Part shown: positions 19,127-27,073 of the stretch, in pieces | Position numbering within the stretch: position 1 is the stretch's first letter | How the letters are laid out: each line of letters starts with the position of its first letter | From: Tardiphaga robiniae | GTDB taxonomy: Bacteria > Pseudomonadota > Alphaproteobacteria > Rhizobiales > Xanthobacteraceae | Length of the DNA stretch: 64,000 bases | Direction: 5' to 3' | NCBI RefSeq assembly: GCF_001618955.1 | Contig: NZ_LVYV01000001.1 | Location: 62,001 to 126,000 of the forward strand | Made by a program: the position numbers and the translations under genes | Notes under the pieces: generated by a model | The model's input: the letters and a program-made list of their open reading frames with translations, nothing else | The model's database searches: none | What the model was told of the DNA's origin: nothing

Positions 19127-20533
19127 TTACATCGCCTTGACGATGTTCTCGGTGACCTTCTTCGCGTCACCCAGCAGCATCATGGTGTTGTCGCGATAGA
19201 ACAGCGGATTGTCGATGCCGGCATAGCCCGAGGCGAGCGAGCGCTTGATGAACATCACGGTGCCGGCCTTCCACACCTGCAGCACCGGCATGCCGTAGAT
19301 CGGTGAGGTCTTGTCGTCTTCCGCCGCCGGATTGGTGACGTCGTTGGCGCCGATCACGAAGGCGATGTCAGCCTGCGCGAATTCCGAATTGATGTCCTCG
19401 AGTTCGAACACCTCGTCATAAGGCACGTTGGCTTCGGCGAGCAGTACGTTCATGTGGCCGGGCATACGGCCGGCGACCGGGTGAATGGCATATTTCACCT
19501 CGACGCCTTCCTTCTTCAGCGTGTCGGCCATTTCGCGCAGCGCATGCTGTGCCTGCGCCACCGCCATGCCATAGCCGGGCACGATAATGACCTTCTGCGC
19601 ATTCTTCAAAATGAAAGCTGCGTCGTCGGCCGAACCGAGCTTGACCGGGCGCACTTCGCCACCGGCGCCACCACCCGCCGCAGCGGTCTCGCCGCCGAAG
19701 CCGCCGAGGATCACCGAGATGAACGAGCGGTTCATCGCGTGGCACATGATGTAGGACAGGATCGCACCCGACGAGCCAACCAGTGCGCCGGTGATGATCA
19801 GCGCCGAATTGCCCAGCGTGAAGCCGATGCCGGCGGCGGCCCAACCCGAATACGAGTTCAGCATCGAGATCACGACCGGCATGTCGGCACCGCCGATCGG
19901 AATGATCAGCAAGGCACCGAGCACCAGCGCGAGGATGGTGATCATCCAGAAGTCGACCGCGCTACCGGAATGCACCAGGCCATAGATGAAGAACACCAGC
20001 GCCAGAGCGAGCACGATGTTGATGATGTGACGCGCCGGCAGGATGATCGGCGAGCCGCTCATGCGGCCGGAGAGCTTGGCGAACGCGATCACCGAGCCGG
20101 TGAAGGTCAGCGCGCCGATGGCAACGCCGAGCGACATTTCGACGAGGCTGGCGCCGACGATCTTCTTGGTCACCGGATCGAGAATGCCGAAGGCTTCCGG
20201 CGCGTAGAACGCGCCGGCGGCAACCAGCACAGCGGCCATGCCGACCAGTGAGTGGAACGCCGCGACCAGTTCGGGCATCGAGGTCATCGGTACGCGCTTG
20301 GCAATGACCGCGCCGATGCCGCCACCGATGGCGATACCGAGGATCACCAGGACCCAGCCGAGCGCATCGGCCGGCGGATGCGCGGCCAGCGTGGTGCCCA
20401 CGGCGATGACCATGCCGGCCATGCCGAGGAAATTGCCCTGCCGGCTGGACGCCGGGCTGGACAGCCCGCGCAGCGACAGGATGAAGAGGATGCCCGCGAC
20501 GAGATAGAGCAGTGCGGCGAGATTGGCGTTCAT
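19127..20533 (-). CDS. pntB: NAD(P) transhydrogenase subunit beta
   Basis: A 468-residue proton-pumping transhydrogenase beta subunit: an N-terminal membrane half with about eight or nine segments (from LAALLYLVAGILFILSLRGL) and a C-terminal NADP(H)-binding dIII domain with VIIVPGYGMAVAQAQHALRE and FVIGANDVTNPAAEDD. The ATG at 20533 gives the standard MNANLAALLYLVAG start. It is the last gene of pntAA-pntAB-pntB, ten bases after pntAB. The complex uses the proton gradient to reduce NADP+ with NADH. Confidence 0.97.
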   Translation of the reverse strand: MNANLAALLYLVAGILFILSLRGLSSPASSRQGNFLGMAGMVIAVGTTLAAHPPADALGWVLVILGIAIGGGIGAVIAKRVPMTSMPELVAAFHSLVGMAAVLVAAGAFYAPEAFGILDPVTKKIVGASLVEMSLGVAIGALTFTGSVIAFAKLSGRMSGSPIILPARHIINIVLALALVFFIYGLVHSGSAVDFWMITILALVLGALLIIPIGGADMPVVISMLNSYSGWAAAGIGFTLGNSALIITGALVGSSGAILSYIMCHAMNRSFISVILGGFGGETAAAGGGAGGEVRPVKLGSADDAAFILKNAQKVIIVPGYGMAVAQAQHALREMADTLKKEGVEVKYAIHPVAGRMPGHMNVLLAEANVPYDEVFELEDINSEFAQADIAFVIGANDVTNPAAEDDKTSPIYGMPVLQVWKAGTVMFIKRSLASGYAGIDNPLFYRDNTMMLLGDAKKVTENIVKAM

Positions 20534-20543
20534 CGGGCTGCCC

Positions 20544-20858
20544 TTACTTCTTTTTCTTCTGGTACATCGCAAGCATGCGCTGCGTGACCAGGAAGCCGCC
20601 GAAAATATTGACGCATGCAAAGACCAGCGCGACGAAGCCGAAGCCGCGCGCCAAGGCACCGCCGCTGCCGACCATATTGACGCCGACCGCGAGCAGTGCG
20701 CCGACCACGATCACCGAAGAAATCGCATTGGTCACCGACATCAACGGCGTATGCAGCGCGGGCGTCACCGACCACACCACGAAATACCCGACGAACACGG
20801 CGAGCACGAAGATCGAGAGCTGAAATACGAACGGGCTGACCAGCGAGGCATGATCCAT
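20544..20858 (-). CDS. pntAB: NAD(P) transhydrogenase subunit alpha, part 2
   Basis: A 104-residue membrane protein corresponding to the C-terminal membrane part of E. coli PntA, here a separate gene as in Rhodospirillum and other alphaproteobacteria. Three or four membrane segments ([54 protein letters not shown]) and the SVTNAISS motif are present. An AAGGAG ribosome site precedes the ATG. It sits 11 bases after pntAA and 10 bases before pntB. Confidence 0.96.
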   Translation of the reverse strand: MDHASLVSPFVFQLSIFVLAVFVGYFVVWSVTPALHTPLMSVTNAISSVIVVGALLAVGVNMVGSGGALARGFGFVALVFACVNIFGGFLVTQRMLAMYQKKKK

Positions 20859-20869
20859 GGCAGCGCTCC

Positions 20870-22000
20870 TTAAGCGGTCTTCGGCTGAAAGTTCGGATGA
20901 ATGACGGCGCCGTCCTTGGTCAAAGCCGTTGCCTTGACCAGTTCGTCGTCCCAGTTCACCGCGAGCGCCTTGGTCTCTTTGTTGACCAGCGTTTCGATGA
21001 ACGAGAACAGGTTGCGCGCATAGAGGCTCGACGCCGAGGCGGCGACGCGGCCGGCGACATTGGTATAACCAACGATCTTGATGCCGTTGACGTCAGCGAC
21101 TTCGCCGGGCTTGGCGCCTTCGACATTGCCACCGCGTTCGACCGCGAGATCGACCAGCACCGAACCGGGCTTCATGGACGCCACCATCTCGGCAGTGACG
21201 AGGCGCGGCGCGGGCCGGCCAGGAATCAGCGCGGTGGTGATGATGATGTCCTGCTTCTTGATATGCTCGGCGGTGAGCGCGGCCTGCTTGGCCTGATATT
21301 CCTTGGACATTTCCTTGGCGTAACCGCCGGCGGTCTGCGCGTTCTTGAACTCATCGTCTTCTACGGCCAGGAATTTCGCGCCGAGGCTTTCGACCTGCTC
21401 TTTGGTGGCCGGGCGCACATCCGTCGCGGTGACCACGGCGCCGAGGCGGCGCGCGGTCGCGATCGCCTGCAGGCCGGCGACGCCGACGCCCATGACGAAT
21501 ACCTTGGCGGCCGGAATGGTGCCGGCGGCTGTCATCATCATCGGGAAGGCGCGGCCGAAGCTTTCGGCGGCCTCAATGACGGCGCGGTAGCCGGCGAGAT
21601 TGGCCTGGCTCGACAGCACGTCCATCACCTGCGCGCGGGTGATGCGCGGCATCAGCTCCATCGCAAAGGCCGACACGCCGGCATCCGCCATCGCCTTCAG
21701 CGCCGCGTCGTTGCCATAGGGATCCATGATCGCGATCACCAGCGCACCGCGCTTGTAACCGGCGAGTTCGGAAACCTCGGGACGCTTCACCTTGATGACG
21801 ATATCGGCATCCTTCACCGCATCGGCGCTGATGGTGGCGCCCACGGTAATGTATTCCGAGTCCGGCAGGCCGGACTTGATGCCGGCGCCGGGCTCGATAG
21901 CGACATCGACGCCGAGCGCCTTGAACTTCTTCACCGTGTCCGGCGAGATCGCCACACGCGGTTCAGACGGATCGATTTCCTTGGCAACGGCAATCTTCAT
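20870..22000 (-). CDS. pntAA: NAD(P) transhydrogenase subunit alpha, part 1
   Basis: A 376-residue soluble dI subunit that binds NAD(H). The start ([20 protein letters not shown]) matches the AlaDH/PNT family N-terminus, and the nucleotide fold carries [22 protein letters not shown]. The ATG at 22000 has a GGAGG ribosome site. It is the first transhydrogenase gene; the small cytochrome oxidase subunit IV gene lies 82 bases upstream on the same strand. The split alpha subunit is normal for this lineage. Confidence 0.97.
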   Translation of the reverse strand: MKIAVAKEIDPSEPRVAISPDTVKKFKALGVDVAIEPGAGIKSGLPDSEYITVGATISADAVKDADIVIKVKRPEVSELAGYKRGALVIAIMDPYGNDAALKAMADAGVSAFAMELMPRITRAQVMDVLSSQANLAGYRAVIEAAESFGRAFPMMMTAAGTIPAAKVFVMGVGVAGLQAIATARRLGAVVTATDVRPATKEQVESLGAKFLAVEDDEFKNAQTAGGYAKEMSKEYQAKQAALTAEHIKKQDIIITTALIPGRPAPRLVTAEMVASMKPGSVLVDLAVERGGNVEGAKPGEVADVNGIKIVGYTNVAGRVAASASSLYARNLFSFIETLVNKETKALAVNWDDELVKATALTKDGAVIHPNFQPKTA

Positions 22001-22082
22001 GGAGCCTCCGGCGGCGCATGGCCCGCGCGTGAGCAAATAGGACAGGACGCCACCCGAGCCGGGCGGCGCAATCGGCGATAGA

Positions 22083-22235
22083 TCAGGTGAGGAAGATGCC
22101 CATTAGGGCCACGATGGCGACGACGCCGATGGTGCCCCACTTCACCAGCACGAGAAAGCCCTCATAGGTCTGCTCATGCGCCGGATAGTCGTTGCCATCG
22201 GCCGTGGTGTAAGCGACTTCGCTGTGATCGGACAT
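22083..22235 (-). CDS. aa3-type cytochrome c oxidase subunit IV (small)
   Basis: A 50-residue protein. It begins MSDHSEVAYTTADGNDYPAH, continues with EQTYEGFLVLVKWG and ends in one membrane helix (TIGVVAIVALMGIFLT). This is the bacterial aa3 subunit IV family (a single helix bound to the oxidase core). The ATG at 22235 has a GGGAG ribosome site. It lies upstream of pntAA on the same strand, 82 bases away, and may share its transcript, linking respiration and transhydrogenation. No other oxidase genes are nearby. Confidence 0.87.
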   Translation of the reverse strand: MSDHSEVAYTTADGNDYPAHEQTYEGFLVLVKWGTIGVVAIVALMGIFLT

Positions 22236-22343
22236 CAGGGTCTCCCGCCTCGTATTTCGTATGTTGCCACGGAATTAGCGCAATTGGATATGGAGAGCAA
22301 CGGTTCGTGGCATACCACGGCAATCTTTGCATACCGCAGTGCG

Positions 22344-22736
22344 TCAGGCGGGCCAGTTGTCGCGAATCCAGCGCGTGAGCGATTGCTCGCTGACTTCGCC
22401 GGCAGCAAGGGCAAGAATGATCTCTGTAGCCTGGCCGGGATCTGGGGCGAACGAGATATCATTCATGCGCAAGAACACCATCATCGCATGAAAGGCGATG
22501 CGTTTGTTGCCATCAACGAACGCATGATTTTTGGCGAGACCATATCCATAAGCTGCAGCAAGCGCCGCCATATCAGTCTCGCCGTAATGCCATTGATTGA
22601 TCGGCCGTAGCACCGCCGACTCAAGGAGGCCGTGGTCCCGAACACCTTCGGGACCACCAAACATAGCAAGCTGTTCCGCGTGCATGTCGATGACTTCATC
22701 GACATCAAGCCACAATGGCTCGAGTGTCGCGTTCAT
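22344..22736 (-). CDS. doc: Doc-type (Fic fold) toxin
   Basis: A 130-residue death-on-curing family protein. The Fic/Doc motif HAFVDGNKR is at residues 71-79, in the short Doc form that phosphorylates EF-Tu rather than AMPylating proteins. The N-terminus WLDVDEVIDMHAEQLAMFGG is also typical. Its ATGA start overlaps the stop of the antitoxin gene, the usual antitoxin-first order. The toxic reaction is inferred from the Doc family; the key His and Asp/Asn/Lys/Arg residues are all present, so it is probably active. Confidence 0.92.
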   Translation of the reverse strand: MNATLEPLWLDVDEVIDMHAEQLAMFGGPEGVRDHGLLESAVLRPINQWHYGETDMAALAAAYGYGLAKNHAFVDGNKRIAFHAMMVFLRMNDISFAPDPGQATEIILALAAGEVSEQSLTRWIRDNWPA

Positions 22737-22993
22737 TTGGCCAGCGCGGCGAACGTATCCCTGTATTCGTGCATCACCTTGCGGGCGATTTCCATCGTCC
22801 GCGCATGCTTCGGATTGAAGGGAGACAGCCGCAAGCTTCCGTCTGGCTGTTCAACCGGATAGAATTTGTCGCCCTCCTTCAAATTGAGGCGCGCGAGCAA
22901 TTCCTTCGGCAAAATCACGCCCACCGAATTACCAATTTTACGAATTTGAAGCGCCGTTGCCTCGAATTTGGGACTCCGGACAGTTCCATTCAT
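22733..22993 (-). CDS. AbrB/MazE-type antitoxin
   Basis: An 86-residue antitoxin. The SpoVT/AbrB DNA-binding fold is visible in ALQIRKIGNSVGVILPKELL followed by ARLNLKEGDKF; the C-terminal helix (RTMEIARKVMHEYRDTFAALAK) should wrap the toxin. The ATG at 22993 has a GGGAG ribosome site; an upstream start would read through the operator region. It is paired with Doc rather than the usual Phd antitoxin, an AbrB-Doc combination known in proteobacteria. Two palindromes lie just upstream and probably serve for autorepression. Confidence 0.9.
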   Translation of the reverse strand: MNGTVRSPKFEATALQIRKIGNSVGVILPKELLARLNLKEGDKFYPVEQPDGSLRLSPFNPKHARTMEIARKVMHEYRDTFAALAK

Positions 22994-23005
22994 AGGTCCA
23001 ACTCC

Positions 23006-23028
23006 CTGTTGTACGAAATGTATAACAG
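23006..23028. promoter_or_regulatory. Toxin-antitoxin operator candidate, proximal palindrome
   Basis: CTGTTGTAC (23006-23014) and GTATAACAG (23020-23028) form an inverted repeat with one mismatch around GAAAT, 13 bases before the antitoxin start. It shares the TTGTAC half-site with the distal palindrome at 23036-23065. Role as AbrB-type operator is inferred. Confidence 0.6.
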
Positions 23029-23035
23029 AAAGCTC

Positions 23036-23065
23036 GCGTACGTACAACAAATGTTTTACGTACGC
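23036..23065. promoter_or_regulatory. Toxin-antitoxin operator candidate, distal 30-bp palindrome
   Basis: GCGTACGTA (23036-23044) pairs with TACGTACGC (23057-23065); inside, AACA pairs with TGTT, leaving one mismatched pair and an AA centre. The whole 30 bases are thus almost a perfect palindrome. It abuts the pepF stop codon and lies 43 bases upstream of the antitoxin ATG, so it may be an operator, a pepF-end hairpin, or both. Confidence 0.6.
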
Positions 23066-24976
23066 CTAACCCATCGCCTCCAGTTCATCGATCATCCCGG
23101 CGATGACTGACAGGCCGCCGTCCCAGAAGGTCGGGTCTTTGGCGTCGAGTCCAAAGGGCTTGAGCAATTCGGAATAGTGCTTGGTGCCGCCGGCGGCGAG
23201 CATCGCGAGGTAGCGATCCACAAACCCTTCCTGGGCGTTCTCGTAGACCGCATAGAGCGAGTTCACGAGACAATCGCCGAAGGCATAGGCATAGACGTAG
23301 AACGGCGAATGGATGAAGTGCGGGATGTACATCCAGAAGTTCTCGTAACCCGGCTTGATCTCGATCGCGGGCCCGAGGCTCTCCGTCTGCACGCTGAGCC
23401 AGAGTTCGCCGAGCCGCTGCGCGGTGAGTTCGCCGTGGCGACGCTCGGTGTGAACAGCGCGCTCGAATGAATAGAACGCGATCTGCCGCACCACCGTGTT
23501 GATCATGTCCTCGACCTTGCCCGCGAGCAATGCCTGGCGCTGCTTGGCACTCCTGGTCTGCGACAGCAGCCGCTTGAAGGTCAGCATTTCACCGAACACG
23601 CTGGCGGTTTCAGCCAGCGTCAGCGGCGTCGGCGCCATCAGCGCGCCGTTGCGGGCAGCAAGCACCTGATGCACGCCGTGGCCGAGTTCATGGGCGAGCG
23701 TCATCACGTCGCGCGGCTTGCCCTGATAGTTCATCAGCACATAGGGATGAGCCGACGGCGTGGTCGGATGCGAGAAGGCGCCGGGCGCCTTGCCCGGCCG
23801 CACCGGTGCATCAATCCAGCGATCGGTGAAGAAGCGTCTGGCAATATTGGCCATGTCGGGTGAAAACGCGCCATAGGCGGTCAGCACCATGTCCTGCGCG
23901 TCCGACCATGGAATCGTGCCGGTCGGTGCGAATGGCAGCGGCGCGTTGCGGTCCCAATGGGCGAGCTTCTTCTTGCCGAACCAGCGCGCCTTCAATTGAT
24001 AATAGCGATGCGACAGCCGCGGATAGGCCGCGCGCACCGACGACACCAGTGCATCGACCACTTCGCGCTCGACGCGATTGTTGAGATGGCGGGAATCCGC
24101 AATATCCTGGAAACCGCGCCAGCGGTCGGAGATTTCCTTGTCCTTGGCCAGAGTGTTGGTGATCAGCGCAAAGGTGCGCTCATTGGCCTTGAAGGTCTTC
24201 GCCAGCGCCTGCCCCGCCGCCTTGCGCTTGGCCGGCGCGCGGTCCTGCAGCATGGTCAACGTTGGCTCGATCGCCAGCTCCTTGCCGCCAAGCTTGAAGC
24301 GAAGCCCCGCGATTGTCTGATCAAACAGGCGGTTGAAGGCGCCATAACCGGTCTGGGACTTCTCGTGAAACAGCTGCTCGACGCGGTCTTCGAGCTGATA
24401 GGGCTTGTCCTTGCGGCTGTCTTCGATCCACGGCCGGTAGTGGCCAAGCTCGGGCGTCTGCATCGCCTGCTCGATCACAGCGTCATCGATGCGGTTGAGC
24501 TCGAGACCGAAAAACAGCAGATGCACCGACGCCGCGGTGATGCGTTCGGAGACATCGCCGTAGAATTTCGAAATCGCGGGATCGACGCTATCGCCGGCAT
24601 GGACGAGACCGGCATAGGAGCCAAGCCGGCCGGCGAGATCGTCGATCGCCTCATAACGGCGAACAGCTCCCGCGAGCCACACACCGCCGCCGGGCCGGGC
24701 CGTCTCTTCCGCGAGCTTGCCCTTGTAATCCGCTTCGAAGGCCGCGCATTCGGCGTCGATCTTGTCGAGATCCCCGGCAATCTCCGGCGCGTCGATCGCC
24801 GTGTAGAGATCCGCGAGATTCCATTCCGGCAGCTTGCCCCTCGGCGATTTGGCCGATGATTTCGACGCCACCTTGCTCACCGCTTTTTTGGCCGGAGCGG
24901 ATTTGCGCGAAACAGTTTTGCGAGAAGCGGTCTTTCGAGAAGGCTTGGCAGTCCGGGCAGTCGCAGATTTAGTCAT
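23066..24976 (-). CDS. pepF: Oligoendopeptidase F (M3 family)
   Basis: A 636-residue zinc metallopeptidase of family M3 that cleaves short peptides in the cytoplasm. The catalytic HELGH motif is at residues 429-433, followed by the glutamate-bearing LAETASVFGE. From the ATG at 24976 the first about 45 residues form an unusual Lys/Arg/Ser/Ala-rich tail (SRKTASRKTVSRKSAPAKKA) before the usual PEWNLADLY start. The tail resembles a histone-H1-like nucleic-acid-binding extension. Length otherwise fits the family. Confidence 0.93.
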   Translation of the reverse strand: MTKSATARTAKPSRKTASRKTVSRKSAPAKKAVSKVASKSSAKSPRGKLPEWNLADLYTAIDAPEIAGDLDKIDAECAAFEADYKGKLAEETARPGGGVWLAGAVRRYEAIDDLAGRLGSYAGLVHAGDSVDPAISKFYGDVSERITAASVHLLFFGLELNRIDDAVIEQAMQTPELGHYRPWIEDSRKDKPYQLEDRVEQLFHEKSQTGYGAFNRLFDQTIAGLRFKLGGKELAIEPTLTMLQDRAPAKRKAAGQALAKTFKANERTFALITNTLAKDKEISDRWRGFQDIADSRHLNNRVEREVVDALVSSVRAAYPRLSHRYYQLKARWFGKKKLAHWDRNAPLPFAPTGTIPWSDAQDMVLTAYGAFSPDMANIARRFFTDRWIDAPVRPGKAPGAFSHPTTPSAHPYVLMNYQGKPRDVMTLAHELGHGVHQVLAARNGALMAPTPLTLAETASVFGEMLTFKRLLSQTRSAKQRQALLAGKVEDMINTVVRQIAFYSFERAVHTERRHGELTAQRLGELWLSVQTESLGPAIEIKPGYENFWMYIPHFIHSPFYVYAYAFGDCLVNSLYAVYENAQEGFVDRYLAMLAAGGTKHYSELLKPFGLDAKDPTFWDGGLSVIAGMIDELEAMG

Positions 24977-25001
24977 GAATACTTTCGGTTGGATGCAGCC
25001 G

Positions 25002-25439
25002 TCACACGAAAGCAGCGAGCTGCGGAGCGAAATGGACAAGCAGTTCTTCGCCCTCGGTCATCAAGGGTTCGATCTCGTCATGAAGCATATGGCGAATCGT
25101 ACACCACACCATGACAATCCGTGCGACAAGCCACCATCGCGTCCCGCGCAGCGCAGTGCGGGCATGCGCCGCCACCAGCGGCAGACTGCGATGCTCGAAC
25201 AACAGACGCCCGGTACCGTCTTCGAGAATGTACCGGCCGCCCACGCGCGATACGCACAATTCGCAGGCTTGCTCCGGCTGCGGTCCCAGCAGATAGAGCT
25301 GCGCATCGCCGTTCTCGGTGATGCCAGTCTCCCATTCGCGGCCGCGATGCCCGAGATTGATCGTGTCGGCAAGCGTGACGAGCTCGGTCTCGCTCCACGC
25401 GGCCTGCAGCGGTTTGCGCTGAAATGCGATGACGTTCAT
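25002..25439 (-). CDS. Conserved-looking hypothetical protein coupled to XRE regulator
   Basis: A 145-residue protein beginning MNVIAFQRKPLQAAWSETEL. Its start (ATGA) overlaps the stop of the XRE regulator gene, so the two are translated together. It has two cysteines in EQACELCVSRVG, a mixed alpha/beta middle (GDAQLYLLGP, RYILEDGTGRLLFEH) and an amphipathic C-terminal region (WWLVARIVMVWCTIRHMLHDEIE). I do not recognise the fold. Coupling to an XRE protein suggests a regulatory pair or a toxin-antitoxin-like module, but evidence for toxicity is absent. Confidence 0.72.
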   Translation of the reverse strand: MNVIAFQRKPLQAAWSETELVTLADTINLGHRGREWETGITENGDAQLYLLGPQPEQACELCVSRVGGRYILEDGTGRLLFEHRSLPLVAAHARTALRGTRWWLVARIVMVWCTIRHMLHDEIEPLMTEGEELLVHFAPQLAAFV

Positions 25440-25765
25440 TTGGGTGCTCCAAACAGCAGCCGGTGCAATTCCGGCTCGTAATAGATCAGCAAATGTTTTG
25501 CGAAGGCGGCCGGCTCCAGACCGAGCTGAATGGCCCATGCTTCCATCGTTTCGGTGGGCACCCGACTGAAGCCGTTCTCAACCTGCGAGATGAACGTGTA
25601 ATATTTGAGACCAAGTTTTGCGGCGAGATCGACCTGCGACAGGCCGGCTTCCGCGCGTCGCGCTTTTAGCCAATCCCCAGCCTGTTTTCGCAACTGCCGC
25701 GCTTCCGGCAAGGCTTTGCCGCGCTGCGCTCCAGCGAAATTCTCTTGATTTTCGCCACGTTTCAT
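25436..25765 (-). CDS. XRE-family helix-turn-helix regulator
   Basis: A 109-residue DNA-binding protein. The helix-turn-helix lies at about residues 38-92 (LKARRAEAGLSQVDLAAKLG then YYTFISQVENGFSRVPTET). The short C-terminus (IYYEPELHRLLFGAPK) may mediate dimerisation. The ATG at 25765 was taken as start; an upstream TTG would add six residues. It is the first gene of a two-gene unit with the 145-residue protein. Target genes are unknown; self-control is likely. Confidence 0.85.
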   Translation of the reverse strand: MKRGENQENFAGAQRGKALPEARQLRKQAGDWLKARRAEAGLSQVDLAAKLGLKYYTFISQVENGFSRVPTETMEAWAIQLGLEPAAFAKHLLIYYEPELHRLLFGAPK

Positions 25766-25875
25766 GATTACGAAACTATCCAATACGAATTTAAGATCCG
25801 ATGACTTCCCGTAGCACGACTATCGAGCTGCAGGAACGTTGCGGACGGGATGAAACGATACCCGACAGGACAACG

Positions 25876-26217
25876 ATGGCCTTTACGGATCGCAACAGCA
25901 ACGGCCGCAAGTATGCGCCTCCTGCCCCTCACCGGGTCAAGGAGCTGTTTGCCGCAAGCCTCCTGCTGGCACTGACTGCGGCACTGGCCTTGCGCGCATT
26001 TGTCTCGCTCGATGCGCTGGCGCCGATGGTCGCCACCCTGATATTCGCACTTGCAGCATTAATGGCCGGTGGCGCGTTGATTCCGCGAAACTTCGCGCGG
26101 CGCGCGACCTGGTTCGATGTCGCCGGCGTCCTGACCTTTATCGGGATCGGCATCACCATCCTCATCGAGCCCGACCAGATGGTTCGGCTCGTCACCCTCT
26201 CGGATCAACCCGAGTAA
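25876..26217 (+). CDS. Small membrane protein, unknown function
   Basis: A 113-residue protein with a hydrophilic start (MAFTDRNSNGRKYAPPAPH) and three predicted membrane segments (LFAASLLLALTAALALRAF, ATLIFALAALMAGGALI, FDVAGVLTFIGIGITILI). The ATG at 25876 has an AGGACA ribosome site; an in-frame ATG 25 codons upstream is possible but lies close to the divergent regulator. No domain recognised. Composition matches neighbours. Confidence 0.68.
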   Translation: MAFTDRNSNGRKYAPPAPHRVKELFAASLLLALTAALALRAFVSLDALAPMVATLIFALAALMAGGALIPRNFARRATWFDVAGVLTFIGIGITILIEPDQMVRLVTLSDQPE

Positions 26218-26357
26218 CAGATCGGATCAACTGCGGCATCAAACCCGCATGTTTTTGCAAAGCACGACTTTTTAACAAAGCACGTCCTGGCCCGGGCCCC
26301 TCTGGCAGTTCACCTGAACTGTGATGTCGGACAGCACGTTCATACGGAGTGGCCCAC

Positions 26358-27011
26358 ATGACAGAGCTCTTCACCGCTGAAGCTATGACTGCACTTTTCC
26401 AGGTCGTGATGATCGATCTGGTCCTCGCCGGCGACAATGCCATCGTCATCGGCCTCGCCGCCGCCGGCCTTCCCAAGGAACAGCGCGGCAAAGCGATCCT
26501 GATCGGTATCATCGCTGCCACCATCCTGCGTATCGGCTTCGCCAGCATTACCGTTCAACTGCTGCAGATCATCGGCCTCCTGCTGGCCGGCGGCATCCTC
26601 TTGCTGTGGGTGTGCTGGAAGATGTGGCGCGAATTGCGCACCGAGCATGAGCACGATCTCGACGCGCTCGAAAACCAGCTCAACACCGATGGTACGACCA
26701 ACGGACCGCGCAAGACGCTCGGCCAGGCGGTCTGGCAGATCACCGTCGCCGATGTGTCGATGTCGCTGGACAATGTGCTCGCAGTCGCCGGTGCGGCGCG
26801 CGAACACCCGACCATCCTGATCTTCGGCCTCGTGCTGTCGATCGCGCTGATGGGTCTCGCCGCCTCCTTCATCGCCAAGCTGCTGCAGAAGCACCGCTGG
26901 ATCGCCTATGTCGGCCTCGCCATCATTCTCTATGTGGCAGGTGACATGATCTATCGCGGTGCCCGCGAAGTCTGGCCCTATGCGACGGCTTACCTCGCCC
27001 CGGTGTTATGA
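26358..27011 (+). CDS. TerC-family integral membrane protein (YjbE-like)
   Basis: A 217-residue membrane protein with about seven segments. Two acidic motifs in helices are diagnostic: DLVLAGDNAIVIGLA (about residues 20-34) and DVSMSLDNVLAVAGAA in the second half. TerC/YjbE proteins are linked to metal-ion (notably manganese) export and tellurite resistance. The ATG at 26358 has a GGAG ribosome site eight bases upstream; a GTG three codons earlier is the alternative. I looked for a manganese (yybP-ykoY) riboswitch in the 140 bases upstream and saw none. Confidence 0.9.
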   Translation: MTELFTAEAMTALFQVVMIDLVLAGDNAIVIGLAAAGLPKEQRGKAILIGIIAATILRIGFASITVQLLQIIGLLLAGGILLLWVCWKMWRELRTEHEHDLDALENQLNTDGTTNGPRKTLGQAVWQITVADVSMSLDNVLAVAGAAREHPTILIFGLVLSIALMGLAASFIAKLLQKHRWIAYVGLAIILYVAGDMIYRGAREVWPYATAYLAPVL

Positions 27012-27073
27012 AAGCATTAAGGCTTTGATCGCCATGGTGGCTCAAATCGGGACATACCCGCTCTGGAGTTGCC

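Noticed and set aside
20897-22081. 394-codon open frame opposite pntAA.
   Set aside because: It mirrors a well-conserved transhydrogenase gene, with no independent signal.
26218-26357. Manganese riboswitch (yybP-ykoY) before the TerC gene.
   Set aside because: TerC genes often have one, but I could not find the conserved core sequences or paired stems in the 140 bases.
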